Of a DNA stretch of 49,091 bases, positions 8,273 through 16,235 are shown piece by piece (within the stretch, counting starts at the first letter, position 1; each line of letters begins with the position of its first letter). This stretch comes from Bradyrhizobium campsiandrae (GTDB taxonomy: Bacteria > Pseudomonadota > Alphaproteobacteria > Rhizobiales > Xanthobacteraceae): assembly GCF_014529705.1 (NCBI RefSeq), contig NZ_JAANIH010000065.1, forward strand, positions 1 to 49,091, in the 5' to 3' direction. The notes below the pieces were generated by a model that had not been told where the DNA came from, made no database searches, and worked only from the letters and a program-made list of their open reading frames with translations. Both the position numbers and the translations under genes were made by a program.

Positions 8273-9215
8273 TGTCTTCCGCCCCTCCCTTCGCCAGTTC
8301 CGCCTTTACGATGAAGCTGTTCTTCGCCGCGTATAGATCGCCTTCCAGGACGCCGAACGTAACTTCCACGAAGTCCGGGTCGCGCTCGCCGATCTCGACA
8401 TCGCGGGCCTCGAACTTCTCGCCGTCGCGGACGAACACGACCGTGCGGTTTTCGAGGGTCTGCAACGCCGAGGATTTCACTGCGACTGGCACCTTCTTAG
8501 CCGACAGGGTCAATCGGCCGGTGGCAAACAAGCCGGGGCGCAGCTGGTGTTCGGCATTCGGTACGACGGCTCTGGCGAGCGCGCTCTGGGTCTCACTGCT
8601 GCCGACAGGCGACACATACGAAATCTTCGCCTCAATTTTGGGTCCGCCGTCCGCTGGATCGATCAGGATTTGATCGCCGACCTTCACGCGGCCCAGGTCG
8701 CGCCGGTATACGGAGAAATCGACCCATACCGTCGATAGATCCGCGATGACGAACGCCGGCTTCTGCTCGGAAACGTATTCGCCGAGCGTGGTTTGGCGGT
8801 CGATGATCGTGCCCGCGAGAGCGGCCTTCAATTCGTAAGATGTCAGGCTTTGATTGCTTTCGACGATGGCAAGGACGTCGCCCCTTTCGACGTGGTCGCC
8901 AATTCGCTTGCGAACCTCCCGAACGACGCCCGGAAACCGGGGCGTGATCTGAACCAGCGATTCCTGGTTGGCCTGGACCATTCCGTTCAGCAGCAGGCTG
9001 TCGTGCAGCACCGCCGGCGCGGCCTTCGCAAGCTCTATCTCGGCGGCCGCTACCTTGGCGTCGCTCATCGCGATGCTGTCCGAATGCTCTTCATTTTCGG
9101 ACTTCTCCGTCGCGACTGTCTTGGTCGTCGCCGGTGCCAACATCCGATATCCGGCATAAACAATTGTCCCGGCGACCAGAACGAAGACCAGATATCGGAT
9201 CAGTGCTCGAATCAT
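8265..9215 (-). CDS. czcB: CzcB-type periplasmic adaptor (membrane fusion protein)
   Basis: 316 aa. An N-terminal membrane anchor (residues 5-22, YLVFVLVAGTIVYAGYRML) is followed by the adaptor fold: a hairpin flanked by the lipoyl-like blocks VREVRKRIGDHVERGDVLA and GTIIDRQTTLGEYV, then a beta-barrel with the WVDFSVYRRDLGRVKVGD block. Such adaptors link the RND pump to the outer-membrane channel. A short charged region (EKSENEEHSD) lies after the anchor; no long His-rich metal-binding extension is present. ATGA overlap with the czcC stop and an 8-bp overlap with czcA show tight coupling. It is short compared with many CzcB proteins (350-500 aa), consistent with lack of the extra N-terminal metal domain. 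Confidence 0.9.
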   Translation of the reverse strand: MIRALIRYLVFVLVAGTIVYAGYRMLAPATTKTVATEKSENEEHSDSIAMSDAKVAAAEIELAKAAPAVLHDSLLLNGMVQANQESLVQITPRFPGVVREVRKRIGDHVERGDVLAIVESNQSLTSYELKAALAGTIIDRQTTLGEYVSEQKPAFVIADLSTVWVDFSVYRRDLGRVKVGDQILIDPADGGPKIEAKISYVSPVGSSETQSALARAVVPNAEHQLRPGLFATGRLTLSAKKVPVAVKSSALQTLENRTVVFVRDGEKFEARDVEIGERDPDFVEVTFGVLEGDLYAAKNSFIVKAELAKGGAEDND

Positions 9216-10483
9216 CTTGAGCTCTCGCGCGCGAGCGAAAGTGGATTGCCGACGAGTCCTTCGATGGTCGCTACGGCAACGTGGAAGTTCTGCGATGCCT
9301 CCTGCTCGCGCAGTCGCGCCTGTGTGAGGCTCGCCTGTGCGTCCAGCACCTCAAGCAGCGTGAAGCGGCCTTGGCCGTATCCATCCGAAATGGCCTGCGC
9401 CGCCTGCTCGGCTTTTGGGATCGCGGCTCCGCGAAGAATGGCAAGCTCCCGCAGCGAACTCTGCAGCGCGTCGTACGCGCGGCCTGCGATCACGATCAGC
9501 GTGTTCCGGTTCGCTTCCCGCTCCGCCCTCGTCTTCGCCAGGCTCTCCTGCGCCGAGAGGATGTTGCCCTGATTCTGGAAGAACACCGGGATAGGTACCG
9601 AAAGCGTCAGCCGAACGGCATCATCGTTGGTCTCGTTGAAGTGACGCCATCCGGCGGCGATGCGCACGTCCGGATAGGGCCTGAGCCGGGCCAGCAAGAG
9701 TTCCGCGTTCCGCTGCGCGTAAACTGCGGTCCAGCGGACCAGTTGCGGATTCGCCTCGATCGCGGCCACGACGGACTGAAACGATGGCGGCCGTCCGGTG
9801 GCATCGAGCCGTCCAGAGACGGAGGTGAATTTGGGTGTAGGATCTCCCATGAGGACGGCCAGTTCGCGCCGCGCGCTGGCGAGGGTCGACCGGAGCCGCT
9901 CCCGATCTGCCTTGACCAGAGCGGACGCCACTTCTGCCCGCCCGGTCTCTGCCGGGGACGATGCGCCTGATTCGACCCGCCGCTGCAGCAGTGGGGTCAA
10001 CCTGTCGATGGCGGCGACCTGCTCGTCAAGAATCTGGATGCGACGCTGTGCGCCCAGCACGTTGAGGAAGGCGATCGCCGTCTGCGAGAGGACTTCCAAC
10101 CGGACTGCCTGACGCTGGATCGCCGCCGTCTCGACACCCGCCGCGCCGGCCGCAATGCGCGCATCCCGCTTGCCGAACCATTCGAAAGCCTGGCTGATCT
10201 GCAGCGTGGTCTCCGCGGACTTCGTGCCCTGATACTTACCCGTGCCGAAGGAATTGTCCTGCTCATAGGACAGCTCCGGATTGAGCAAGGCTCCGGCCTG
10301 GATGCGCTGTCCCGTAGCGATCCCTACGTCCCGCTCGGCCGCGGTGAGACGCGGGCTGGCAGCGAGTGCGCGCGCAAGCGCGGACTTCATCGTGAGAGCC
10401 TGCGAATGTGAAACGCCCGTCAGCCACGGACTGACCAGGAATGCTACCGCACACGCAAAAAGCGCGGCCTTCTTCCGAAACAT
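9212..10483 (-). CDS. czcC: CzcC-type TolC-family outer-membrane channel
   Basis: 423 aa. Residues 1-28 (FRKKAALFACAVAFLVSP...) form a signal peptide. The rest contains two similar outer-membrane efflux protein halves with long alpha-helical coiled segments (ALARALAASPRLTAAERDV and the later NPQLVRWTAVYAQRNAEL), as in TolC/CzcC. It supplies the trimeric channel of the Czc pump. The ATG at 10483 is preferred; an upstream TTG at 10501 keeps the frame open but has no better ribosome site. It is first of the three pump genes and follows a small exported gene by 56 bp. Confidence 0.88.
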   Translation of the reverse strand: MFRKKAALFACAVAFLVSPWLTGVSHSQALTMKSALARALAASPRLTAAERDVGIATGQRIQAGALLNPELSYEQDNSFGTGKYQGTKSAETTLQISQAFEWFGKRDARIAAGAAGVETAAIQRQAVRLEVLSQTAIAFLNVLGAQRRIQILDEQVAAIDRLTPLLQRRVESGASSPAETGRAEVASALVKADRERLRSTLASARRELAVLMGDPTPKFTSVSGRLDATGRPPSFQSVVAAIEANPQLVRWTAVYAQRNAELLLARLRPYPDVRIAAGWRHFNETNDDAVRLTLSVPIPVFFQNQGNILSAQESLAKTRAEREANRNTLIVIAGRAYDALQSSLRELAILRGAAIPKAEQAAQAISDGYGQGRFTLLEVLDAQASLTQARLREQEASQNFHVAVATIEGLVGNPLSLARESSR

Positions 10484-10539
10484 GAGCAGGTACCTGACCA
10501 AGCAGATCGATCGAGCGCTCGCGCGCTCCGAGAAGACGC

Positions 10540-10917
10540 TCAGGTCCGGTATTTGGGCGGCGGCGTATCGAGACCCGGATGATCCTCAAGGAGGAACGTC
10601 GCCGTAGCGTAAACCGGCGAGACCGACTTTCCCGTCGGCTCGGCTACCAGGACAGGCGGCGGAACGAGCAAGGGAACACAGGTATAGCAATGATCGACGA
10701 CGGTGACGGCCGGCTTCTTCGAATCCTGGTCCGCTTTCCACGATGAACCGCCCAGTTCGAGTTGTGCGGCCCGCTCGACCGACGCGGGCGTCTCCTCGGC
10801 GCAGGCGATCTCTCCTGCTACCCCGACGAGGACATATGCAATCGCAAGGAAAACGGTCAGCAGCCCGCGCAGCTTGGGTGCAACAAGGGGTCGCCGATGT
10901 CCGATTTGCCGTTTCAT
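10540..10917 (-). CDS. Small exported protein heading the czc operon
   Basis: 125 aa. A basic N-terminus and a hydrophobic segment (LTVFLAIAYVLVGVAGEIACA) give a signal peptide. The mature part has a CxxC pair in DHCYTCVP, followed by a Pro/Val-rich stretch and ending PPPKYRT. The size, leader and central CxxC recall DUF2946-type proteins that often precede copper or czc outer-membrane channel genes, but this is only a similarity of layout. It is the first gene of the metal operon as seen here. The operon promoter should lie in 10918-11050, although no clear -35/-10 pair was found. Confidence 0.6.
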   Translation of the reverse strand: MKRQIGHRRPLVAPKLRGLLTVFLAIAYVLVGVAGEIACAEETPASVERAAQLELGGSSWKADQDSKKPAVTVVDHCYTCVPLLVPPPVLVAEPTGKSVSPVYATATFLLEDHPGLDTPPPKYRT

Positions 10918-11109
10918 CAGTCTATGCGTAGCAAGGACAGGGGCCGAACTCCATCACAAATTCGGTCTGGGAAGGCGCGTCGGGAAGGAATGGAGGGCGA
11001 ATAAATTTACCCGGCGGTGCCGTACGGTGGCGGAAAGGAGAGTTGGCTTCCCGCTGCTTCGAGTCAGCCTAGCCCCGCACTGCCTTCGTACCGAAATCCC
11101 GCCCCTCGA

Positions 11110-11251
11110 TCAGTGGGACGGTCGAGATGGCCCCCCGCCGCTGATATTTTTCCATGCCTGCGTCAGCCGATCCTGCCACCAGCGAACGCCCTCGTCGGGC
11201 GCCAAGCCGTGCTCCACAAAGAGCAACCTGCCGCCGGGTCGAAGCACGCGG
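11110..11251 (-). pseudogene. SAM-dependent methyltransferase, 3' fragment
   Basis: The minus-strand frame ending at the stop 11110-11112 reads RVLRPGGRLLFVEHGL, then APDEGVRWWQDRLTQAWKNI. This is the characteristic late block of class I (UbiE-like) methyltransferases (motif with RPGGRLLFVEHG). Only about 47 residues remain. At 11251 it joins, out of any sensible frame, the remnant of a different gene, so it is a recombination or deletion product and not a functional enzyme. Confidence 0.7.
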
Positions 11252-11445
11252 CGCGATCACCCATCATTCCGTCAGGCAGGAGCGCCGACGCGCCAGGCTG
11301 CGGACGGTCCCGGCTGGAATCGGTTGTCAACCGCAGATTGCGCTCCAAAATGCCGTATCTTGTCGTCCGCAGTGGTGAGCCGATAGGTGTCGTGACAATA
11401 GGTGATCGCCCTCACCTGCATGTTCGGCTCAAGGCTTTTCAGACT
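11252..11445 (-). pseudogene. Frameshifted remnant of an unidentified conserved protein
   Basis: Two frames combine to one degraded sequence: VRAITYCHDTYRLTTADDKI (about 11355-11415) and, after a frameshift, ERNLRLTTDSSRDRPQPG and ALLPDGMMGDRA (11255-11350). The parts appear to be consecutive pieces of one conserved protein, but I do not recognise the family with certainty. The 3' part has been replaced by the methyltransferase fragment at 11251. Upstream of 11445 no further coding sequence could be joined. Confidence 0.45.
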
Positions 11446-11736
11446 GCGGACCTGCCCGCCACCTCTCATCACTCCGCTTGCCACGCGACCTCGGCCATGG
11501 CTTAGACCGCGATCGTGATGATCATGGCCCCGACAATATGATTGCTGTTCGCAAAGTGCGAAATCCCTTGTGGCAATCCACGGACACGCTGAGTTTGTCA
11601 GGTCCGAGGGCACGCGATCAAAGGATCCATAAAAACAGCAGCCGGACCAATCGGTGTGGGCTTCGAGGCTCGCAACGAGCTGATGTTGCCTATTTCATCG
11701 AAACCCGATCCACGCCTCGTCGCCTTAATCAGGATA

Positions 11737-11758
11737 CTCGCGCGGCAAGCCGCGCGAG
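11737..11758. repeat. Perfect 10-bp inverted repeat with 2-nt spacer
   Basis: The arm CTCGCGCGGC (11737-11746) is followed by AA and its exact reverse complement (11749-11758). There is no T-run on either side, so it is not a standard terminator. It could be a protein-binding site, a cruciform, or a relic. No gene overlaps it. Confidence 0.7.
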
Positions 11759-11891
11759 ACTCCATTCAAGCCGCATGGTATAGTCAGGAGAGGGCGTCTT
11801 CTCTCCGCTGTTCGACGCCAAGAATGATCGCATTGCGCGTCAACGATCCGTAAGGCCGAGCATTTCTCGAAACCCTCGTCCCTAATACGAA

Positions 11892-11936
11892 GGAATACAC
11901 CATCATCGCCGTTCGTCCGCTGCGCTTTTGTATTCC
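11892..11936. repeat. 8-bp inverted repeat GGAATACA...TGTATTCC
   Basis: Arms at 11892-11899 and 11929-11936 with a 29-nt spacer. It lies immediately beside the first tRNA-3'-end-like stretch. Its function is unknown; it may be a recombinase arm site or chance. Confidence 0.4.
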
Positions 11937-11940
11937 GCCA

Positions 11941-11962
11941 TTGGTTGCGGGTGATTTGAACC
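11941..11962 (-). other. tRNA 3'-end-like remnant (copy 2)
   Basis: On the minus strand this reads GGTTCAAATC-ACCCGCAACCAA, resembling the T-loop (GGTTCAAATC) and the acceptor 3' end with CCA of a tRNA, with a few bases missing between them. No D-arm or anticodon arm could be found upstream, so it is a fragment, not a tRNA gene. It lies 92 bp from a similar stretch at 12054-12079. Confidence 0.45.
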
Positions 11963-12010
11963 TACGAAACTAAACCATTGATTTTGTTGGGGCGACGATT
12001 TGATGTTAAA

Positions 12011-12040
12011 AACCCGGCAATCCATTGAGATTGCTGGGTT
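12011..12040 (-). terminator. Rho-independent terminator (minus strand)
   Basis: A 12-bp stem (12011-12022 with 12029-12040, one G-T pair) has a 6-nt loop. On the minus strand it is followed by TTTTTAAC. It lies downstream of the LPD7 gene and the tRNA-like 3' end at 12054-12079, as would be normal for a tRNA gene terminator. It would also end transcripts of the conjugation operon. Confidence 0.75.
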
Positions 12041-12053
12041 GTTTGTATCGATC

Positions 12054-12079
12054 TTGGTTGCAGGGACAGGATTCGAGCT
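12054..12079 (-). other. tRNA 3'-end-like remnant (copy 1)
   Basis: The minus strand reads CTCGAATCCTGTCCCTGCAACCA, matching the T-loop/T-stem 3' arm/acceptor/CCA layout of a tRNA gene end. The 5' part (12080-12110) shows only a short hairpin (CTGACGAAGTCAG) and cannot be folded into a complete tRNA. tRNA 3' ends are common attachment sites of integrative elements, so this could be an att-type relic at an element boundary (inference). Confidence 0.5.
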
Positions 12080-12132
12080 TCTGACTTCGTCAGAGGCACA
12101 CTAAAGCGTTGATGTGCCCTCGTCGCGCGCCA

Positions 12133-13320
12133 TCAGCGTTCTCGTTCCTGGATTCTAACCCGCTCACCATTCTGCTTCTTATCGGCATTGTCTTTGCCAC
12201 TTCCCAACCGACGACGGTCTTGAACAGGTTCCATCACGGTTGCACGCGCGAATGAGTGCCCCCGCTCGAGATGTTCCGCAATTCGTTCCCTCACGGATCC
12301 CATGATGGCGTGCCGCGTGCGCTCATCCTCTGGAAAGACGCGTTCGAGCGCCTTCTCGATAAGGACCATATGGGATTGCGCGGCGACCAGATCGGGATCG
12401 CGAGCGGTTGTCGGTCGATCGGCTGAGCGAAATCTTTCCGCGGTCACCTGCCACCGGTTGCGCGGCACCTGTCGCCGTTCGATACGCGCACTGCCGCTTG
12501 CTGCGTCTATCAGCTTGATATCTTTCGCGACGCGGTCGACACCTTCCCTGCGCACCTGGATGCGATCGCCGGGCCTTGCCTTACTATCGGCGGTCGCCTT
12601 CTCAAGACCCACGCCCCAAACCTGATGCTGCCGGCCGTTGTCGAGCTCGATGGCCACGTAGGTGGATGGCTCGGCATCGTCACGATTGCGATAGGGTGCT
12701 CGGCCGATCTCGATCAAGCGCCCTGAGACACCCGCGTCGTAGTCAAGTGCTTTCGCGCCATCGTCCCGGGCAGTAGCTGAACGAACCGCTTCCTCCTGCG
12801 TGTAAGGATGTGTTCGGTTCCAGACGTCCTGCCGATCGGAAAGTGCCTGCCGATCGAGATCGGTCGGTTGATAGCCCTGGACTTCTATACCGCGAGCGCC
12901 GGCCTCGAGCCAGGCTTCGCGCCGGAATACCGCCGAGCCTCGGACGTGGAGTGCGTCCCACCGTCGATGTTGTGCCACGCTGACCATGTCGCGGACTACC
13001 TCCGCTGCGGCCAGACGCGTGACGAGACGATCTGCGGTGACCTTGAAAGCGAGATACTCGTCGCGCTCGTCGGCATAAAGGCGTGCCTCCCCTTCGCGTC
13101 CATCCTTTCCGGTCTCTGCCACCACGTAGTATTTCCGACGGATACGATCAGGGAGTGCATCCTCTTCGACCGTCGCTGCGGATGACTTGTCAGCCGACGC
13201 CGATTTCGCTCCGGGAGCATCGCCCGACTTATCCGTCTCCTGATCGCGTCCTGTGCGACCCTGCCGTTGAAGGCTAAATTCCGTGCCGTCGTCACGCGTG
13301 TCGTTCATGCTGCGGCTCAT
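12133..13320 (-). CDS. LPD7-domain conjugation protein (no relaxase catalytic domain)
   Basis: 395 aa, hydrophilic and Arg-rich. Residues 55-155 resemble the large polyvalent protein-associated domain 7 (LPD7): YYVVAE...GEARLYADE... up to ARGIEVQGYQPTDLDRQAL. A second region (GRLIEIGRAPYRNRDD...YVAIELDNGRQHQVWGVGL) resembles a beta-barrel domain found near the C-terminus of conjugative primases and relaxases. The 3-His/Tyr relaxase core is absent. It overlaps the virD4 end by 29 bp and is the last gene of the transfer operon. A role as a processing or relaxosome accessory protein is likely; a true relaxase must be elsewhere. An ATG at 13308 is an alternative start. Confidence 0.7.
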   Translation of the reverse strand: MSRSMNDTRDDGTEFSLQRQGRTGRDQETDKSGDAPGAKSASADKSSAATVEEDALPDRIRRKYYVVAETGKDGREGEARLYADERDEYLAFKVTADRLVTRLAAAEVVRDMVSVAQHRRWDALHVRGSAVFRREAWLEAGARGIEVQGYQPTDLDRQALSDRQDVWNRTHPYTQEEAVRSATARDDGAKALDYDAGVSGRLIEIGRAPYRNRDDAEPSTYVAIELDNGRQHQVWGVGLEKATADSKARPGDRIQVRREGVDRVAKDIKLIDAASGSARIERRQVPRNRWQVTAERFRSADRPTTARDPDLVAAQSHMVLIEKALERVFPEDERTRHAIMGSVRERIAEHLERGHSFARATVMEPVQDRRRLGSGKDNADKKQNGERVRIQERER

Positions 13321-15238
13321 TTTTCTTGCGGCCGGGCCGTCGTGCCGGCGGGATGGCGTGGGCGTCGATATACTTCAGGGTCCAGGCCTTCATGTCGTCT
13401 TCGGAGAGACCTTCGAGATTGACATCCACATCCCCAAAATCGAATGAAGCGTTGGCAGGGATTGTGGAGGGGTCGGCCACCTCATCGTCGGTCATGGGCC
13501 GGGCCCGGAATACCGCGCGCAGCTCGGCAATCTCGGAGCGCAGCTCCTTGAGTTCGGCGTCGAGCAGTGCATTTGAGCGCCCCTTAGGCAGCTCCGGGAC
13601 CGGGGCCGGCAGCAATCGTTGCAGGAATGCCTTGTCTTCGTAATAGACGATCTTATCGGCAATGATCGGCGGAATGCCCGTGCCGAGGATGAAGGCCTTG
13701 GATTTCGGAAGAAGCTTCAGCTCTTGCGGCAGCATCAGGGCGCGACGATGCTCGGAGACCGTTTCGCTGGTGGACCGCATCGCAAGCCCCTTCGGTCCGC
13801 TGCGGCTGCGCGCATTCACCGTATCATAGCCGATACGTTCCGAGAGCTCATTCGCCACGTCCTGCTCTTTCGGGGCAAACACGACCTCGACGGCGTGGTT
13901 GGTCATGAAGTTGCGAGCCGCGTCGATCCCATAGATCGCACGCAGCTGCGCCGGGCTCTGAACCACAGTGAGAAGGCGGATGCCGTATCCGGCGATGAAG
14001 GCGACCGATTTTGCCAGCACATTGACGTTGCCCAGCGCCGGAAATTCGTCGAGCAACAGCAGCACCTTGCGATTGAGTTTGGGGTTTTGTTCCGGCAGCT
14101 GGCGGGTATTGAGATCGACGACCTGCTGAAAAAGCAGATTGAGAAGTGGCGCCATGCGGTCGAGATTGTCAGGTGTCACCCCGAGATAGATCGACATGGG
14201 ACGCTGCCGAAGTTGCCGGAGGTCGAAATCATTGGTCGAGGTTGCGGCATCGATGCGGGGATTGAGCCAGAGGCCGAGTCGGGCCGTCACGGTCTTGCGG
14301 ACCGAGTTCAATGTGTTCTCGGAGGCCGCAAGGAAGTCGTTCAGCGCCGTAATGCAGTGCCGCGACAGCGGGGAACGACCGCCCGTGCGGTCGGCGATGA
14401 TCTTGTCGAAGTGGGCCTTGATATCCTGGGTCGCTGACAGCTGGCGCAGGATCTCACCGATCGTCAATGGCAAGCCTGGCGTTTCCGCGACATAGCCGCC
14501 GATCGCTACAAAGGATGAACGTGCTGCCTCGAACCAGAACGGATCGCCGCGGCTTTCGGCCGGAAACAGCATCACAGCGATACGCTGCAGATCGTCATAG
14601 AGATCGGCAGGATCGCTGCGCACATAGCCCAGTGGATTGTAGCGCGCGGTGCGACCGTTCTCGTCGAGCGGATCGAACAGATGGACCTCCTGGCCGTGGC
14701 TAGCGCGAAAGCCGGACGATCGATCCCAGTTCTCCTTCTTGACATCCAGCGCAACGACCGAATCCGGCCAATTGAGCAAGTTCGGAATGACGTAGCCGAC
14801 CCCCTTCCCGGCGCGCGTTGGGGCGTAGAGCAGCACGTGTTCCGATCCCCCGAAGCAGAGCATCTTTCCGTCTTTGCGGCCGAGTAGTAGGCCGTCCTTG
14901 GATCGTAGGCCAGCGGCCTTGATCTCGCGCTCGGAGGCGAAACGGGCCTTGCCGTGAAGTGGAGGCGGACGGTTCCGCAGAATCGCGCCAAGCAGGCCAA
15001 AGACGACAATCAGCCCGGCAAGGGTCGACAGCGTCAGCCAGCGGTCAAAGCGCGGGTCGGCGCCATAGCGCGGCCAGCCTGTGGCGATCTCCGACCAGTG
15101 AAAACCGCCATCGTGGAGCCTGAGCCCGAGCAGCAGAACGTTCGAGGCGACCAGCAGGAAGACTGCGCCGGCCCCGAGCGCCAGCGTCGTGCCGAGGGCG
15201 GCTCTAGCGGGCGTGGTCGCGTTTGCGAACGGGATCAT
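13292..15238 (-). CDS. virD4: VirD4/TraG-type conjugative coupling protein
   Basis: 648 aa. Two N-terminal membrane segments (residues 10-40 and 57-82) precede the cytoplasmic ATPase. Walker A is APTRAGKG (about residue 140), Walker B is LLLLDEFPALGN (about residue 390), and the block HVLLYAPTRAGKGVGYVIPN is typical of VirD4. The C-terminus is acidic and extended. This hexameric pump recruits the relaxosome and passes DNA to the VirB channel. The ATG at 15238 is preferred over 15343, because the longer form would bury 105 bp in virB11; the chosen start overlaps virB11 by 35 bp. It belongs to the same operon as the virB genes. Confidence 0.93.
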   Translation of the reverse strand: MIPFANATTPARAALGTTLALGAGAVFLLVASNVLLLGLRLHDGGFHWSEIATGWPRYGADPRFDRWLTLSTLAGLIVVFGLLGAILRNRPPPLHGKARFASEREIKAAGLRSKDGLLLGRKDGKMLCFGGSEHVLLYAPTRAGKGVGYVIPNLLNWPDSVVALDVKKENWDRSSGFRASHGQEVHLFDPLDENGRTARYNPLGYVRSDPADLYDDLQRIAVMLFPAESRGDPFWFEAARSSFVAIGGYVAETPGLPLTIGEILRQLSATQDIKAHFDKIIADRTGGRSPLSRHCITALNDFLAASENTLNSVRKTVTARLGLWLNPRIDAATSTNDFDLRQLRQRPMSIYLGVTPDNLDRMAPLLNLLFQQVVDLNTRQLPEQNPKLNRKVLLLLDEFPALGNVNVLAKSVAFIAGYGIRLLTVVQSPAQLRAIYGIDAARNFMTNHAVEVVFAPKEQDVANELSERIGYDTVNARSRSGPKGLAMRSTSETVSEHRRALMLPQELKLLPKSKAFILGTGIPPIIADKIVYYEDKAFLQRLLPAPVPELPKGRSNALLDAELKELRSEIAELRAVFRARPMTDDEVADPSTIPANASFDFGDVDVNLEGLSEDDMKAWTLKYIDAHAIPPARRPGRKKNEPQHERHA

Positions 15239-16235
15239 AGTAGATTTCCGAGATGCGGTAGCGGCCGTCACGCTTCTGCATTTGGACGACGACGTCGACC
15301 AGATGCAGCAACAGCGAGCGGATATCATCGCGCTGAAGGTCACGTCCCTCCGCGCTTTCCTTGACCAGCAAGGTCATCTGTTCGAAGGCTAGGCGAGCGC
15401 TGTCCGCGTGAACCGTCGTGATCGATCCCGGGTGCCCCGAATTTACGTTCCTGAGATAAAAGAAGGCGGTGCCGTCGCGCAGCTCCTGCAGCAAGATGCG
15501 GTCGGGCCGCATGCGCAAAGACGATTCCAGGAGTTCGCGGGGGCCGATCTTGGCAACGCCCTGCCCGTCCTTGGCATAGAGCAGCCGGACGCAATTCTGG
15601 TGCGGGATGACCAGCTCGGTGGTGTCTTCAATGGTGATGAGCCGTTCATGCGTCGGGATCGCCGCAATCAGCGCCTTGGACAGAGTGGTCTTACCCGAAC
15701 CAGTCGCCCCCGAGATCAGGATATTGCGACGGGTGCGCACCGCAAGCTCAAGGAACTCGCGCCAGTGGCCGGCGTCTTTCAGCGCGAGCAGTCGATGCTC
15801 ATCGACGGATAGCTCGTCGTTCGTCGCGCGGACATCTTCAAACAGCTTTGCCCGCGCCAAAGCGTCGAGGTTCATGGTCAGTGTCGAGGGCTTGCGGATC
15901 GTCAGGCTGACCATGCCGGTCGGGACCGCTGGCGGCACCACGATCTGACAGCGCTCCTCGCCGATCAGGCTGGTCGATACCACCGGGTGTTCCGGGCCGA
16001 TGTCTTGGCGGGTATGGCCGGCGGCCGCGGTTGCAAGATGTGAGAGATAAGTTTCCGTGAGGGCTTCGGCTTCATGCCGGGTCCAGCCGTCAGGTCCTTC
16101 CACGAGGATCTCGCCGGGACGGTTGACGACGATTTCGGTGAGGGTGTTGTCCGCCAGGTATGGCGCCAGCGGCTCTAGGTAGCGCGCCAGCACCAGGCGG
16201 CCGCCATCGCGTTCGATCGATACGAGAGCGCTCAT
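15204..16235 (-). CDS. virB11: VirB11-type secretion ATPase
   Basis: 343 aa, normal for VirB11. The N-terminal domain (residues 15-140) includes LTEIVVNRPGEILVEG. The ATPase has P-loop GATGSGKTTLSKALI near residue 175, the Asp-box ITIEDTTEL and the His box GHPGSITTVHADS. VirB11 is a hexameric cytoplasmic ATPase that powers pilus assembly and substrate transfer with VirB4 and VirD4. Its start overlaps the virB10 stop by 4 bp (ATGA). Confidence 0.94.
   Translation of the reverse strand: MSALVSIERDGGRLVLARYLEPLAPYLADNTLTEIVVNRPGEILVEGPDGWTRHEAEALTETYLSHLATAAAGHTRQDIGPEHPVVSTSLIGEERCQIVVPPAVPTGMVSLTIRKPSTLTMNLDALARAKLFEDVRATNDELSVDEHRLLALKDAGHWREFLELAVRTRRNILISGATGSGKTTLSKALIAAIPTHERLITIEDTTELVIPHQNCVRLLYAKDGQGVAKIGPRELLESSLRMRPDRILLQELRDGTAFFYLRNVNSGHPGSITTVHADSARLAFEQMTLLVKESAEGRDLQRDDIRSLLLHLVDVVVQMQKRDGRYRISEIYYDPVRKRDHAR

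Noticed and set aside
12054..12110. Complete tRNA gene
   Set aside because: Only the T-loop and acceptor end are tRNA-like; no anticodon or D arm can be formed.
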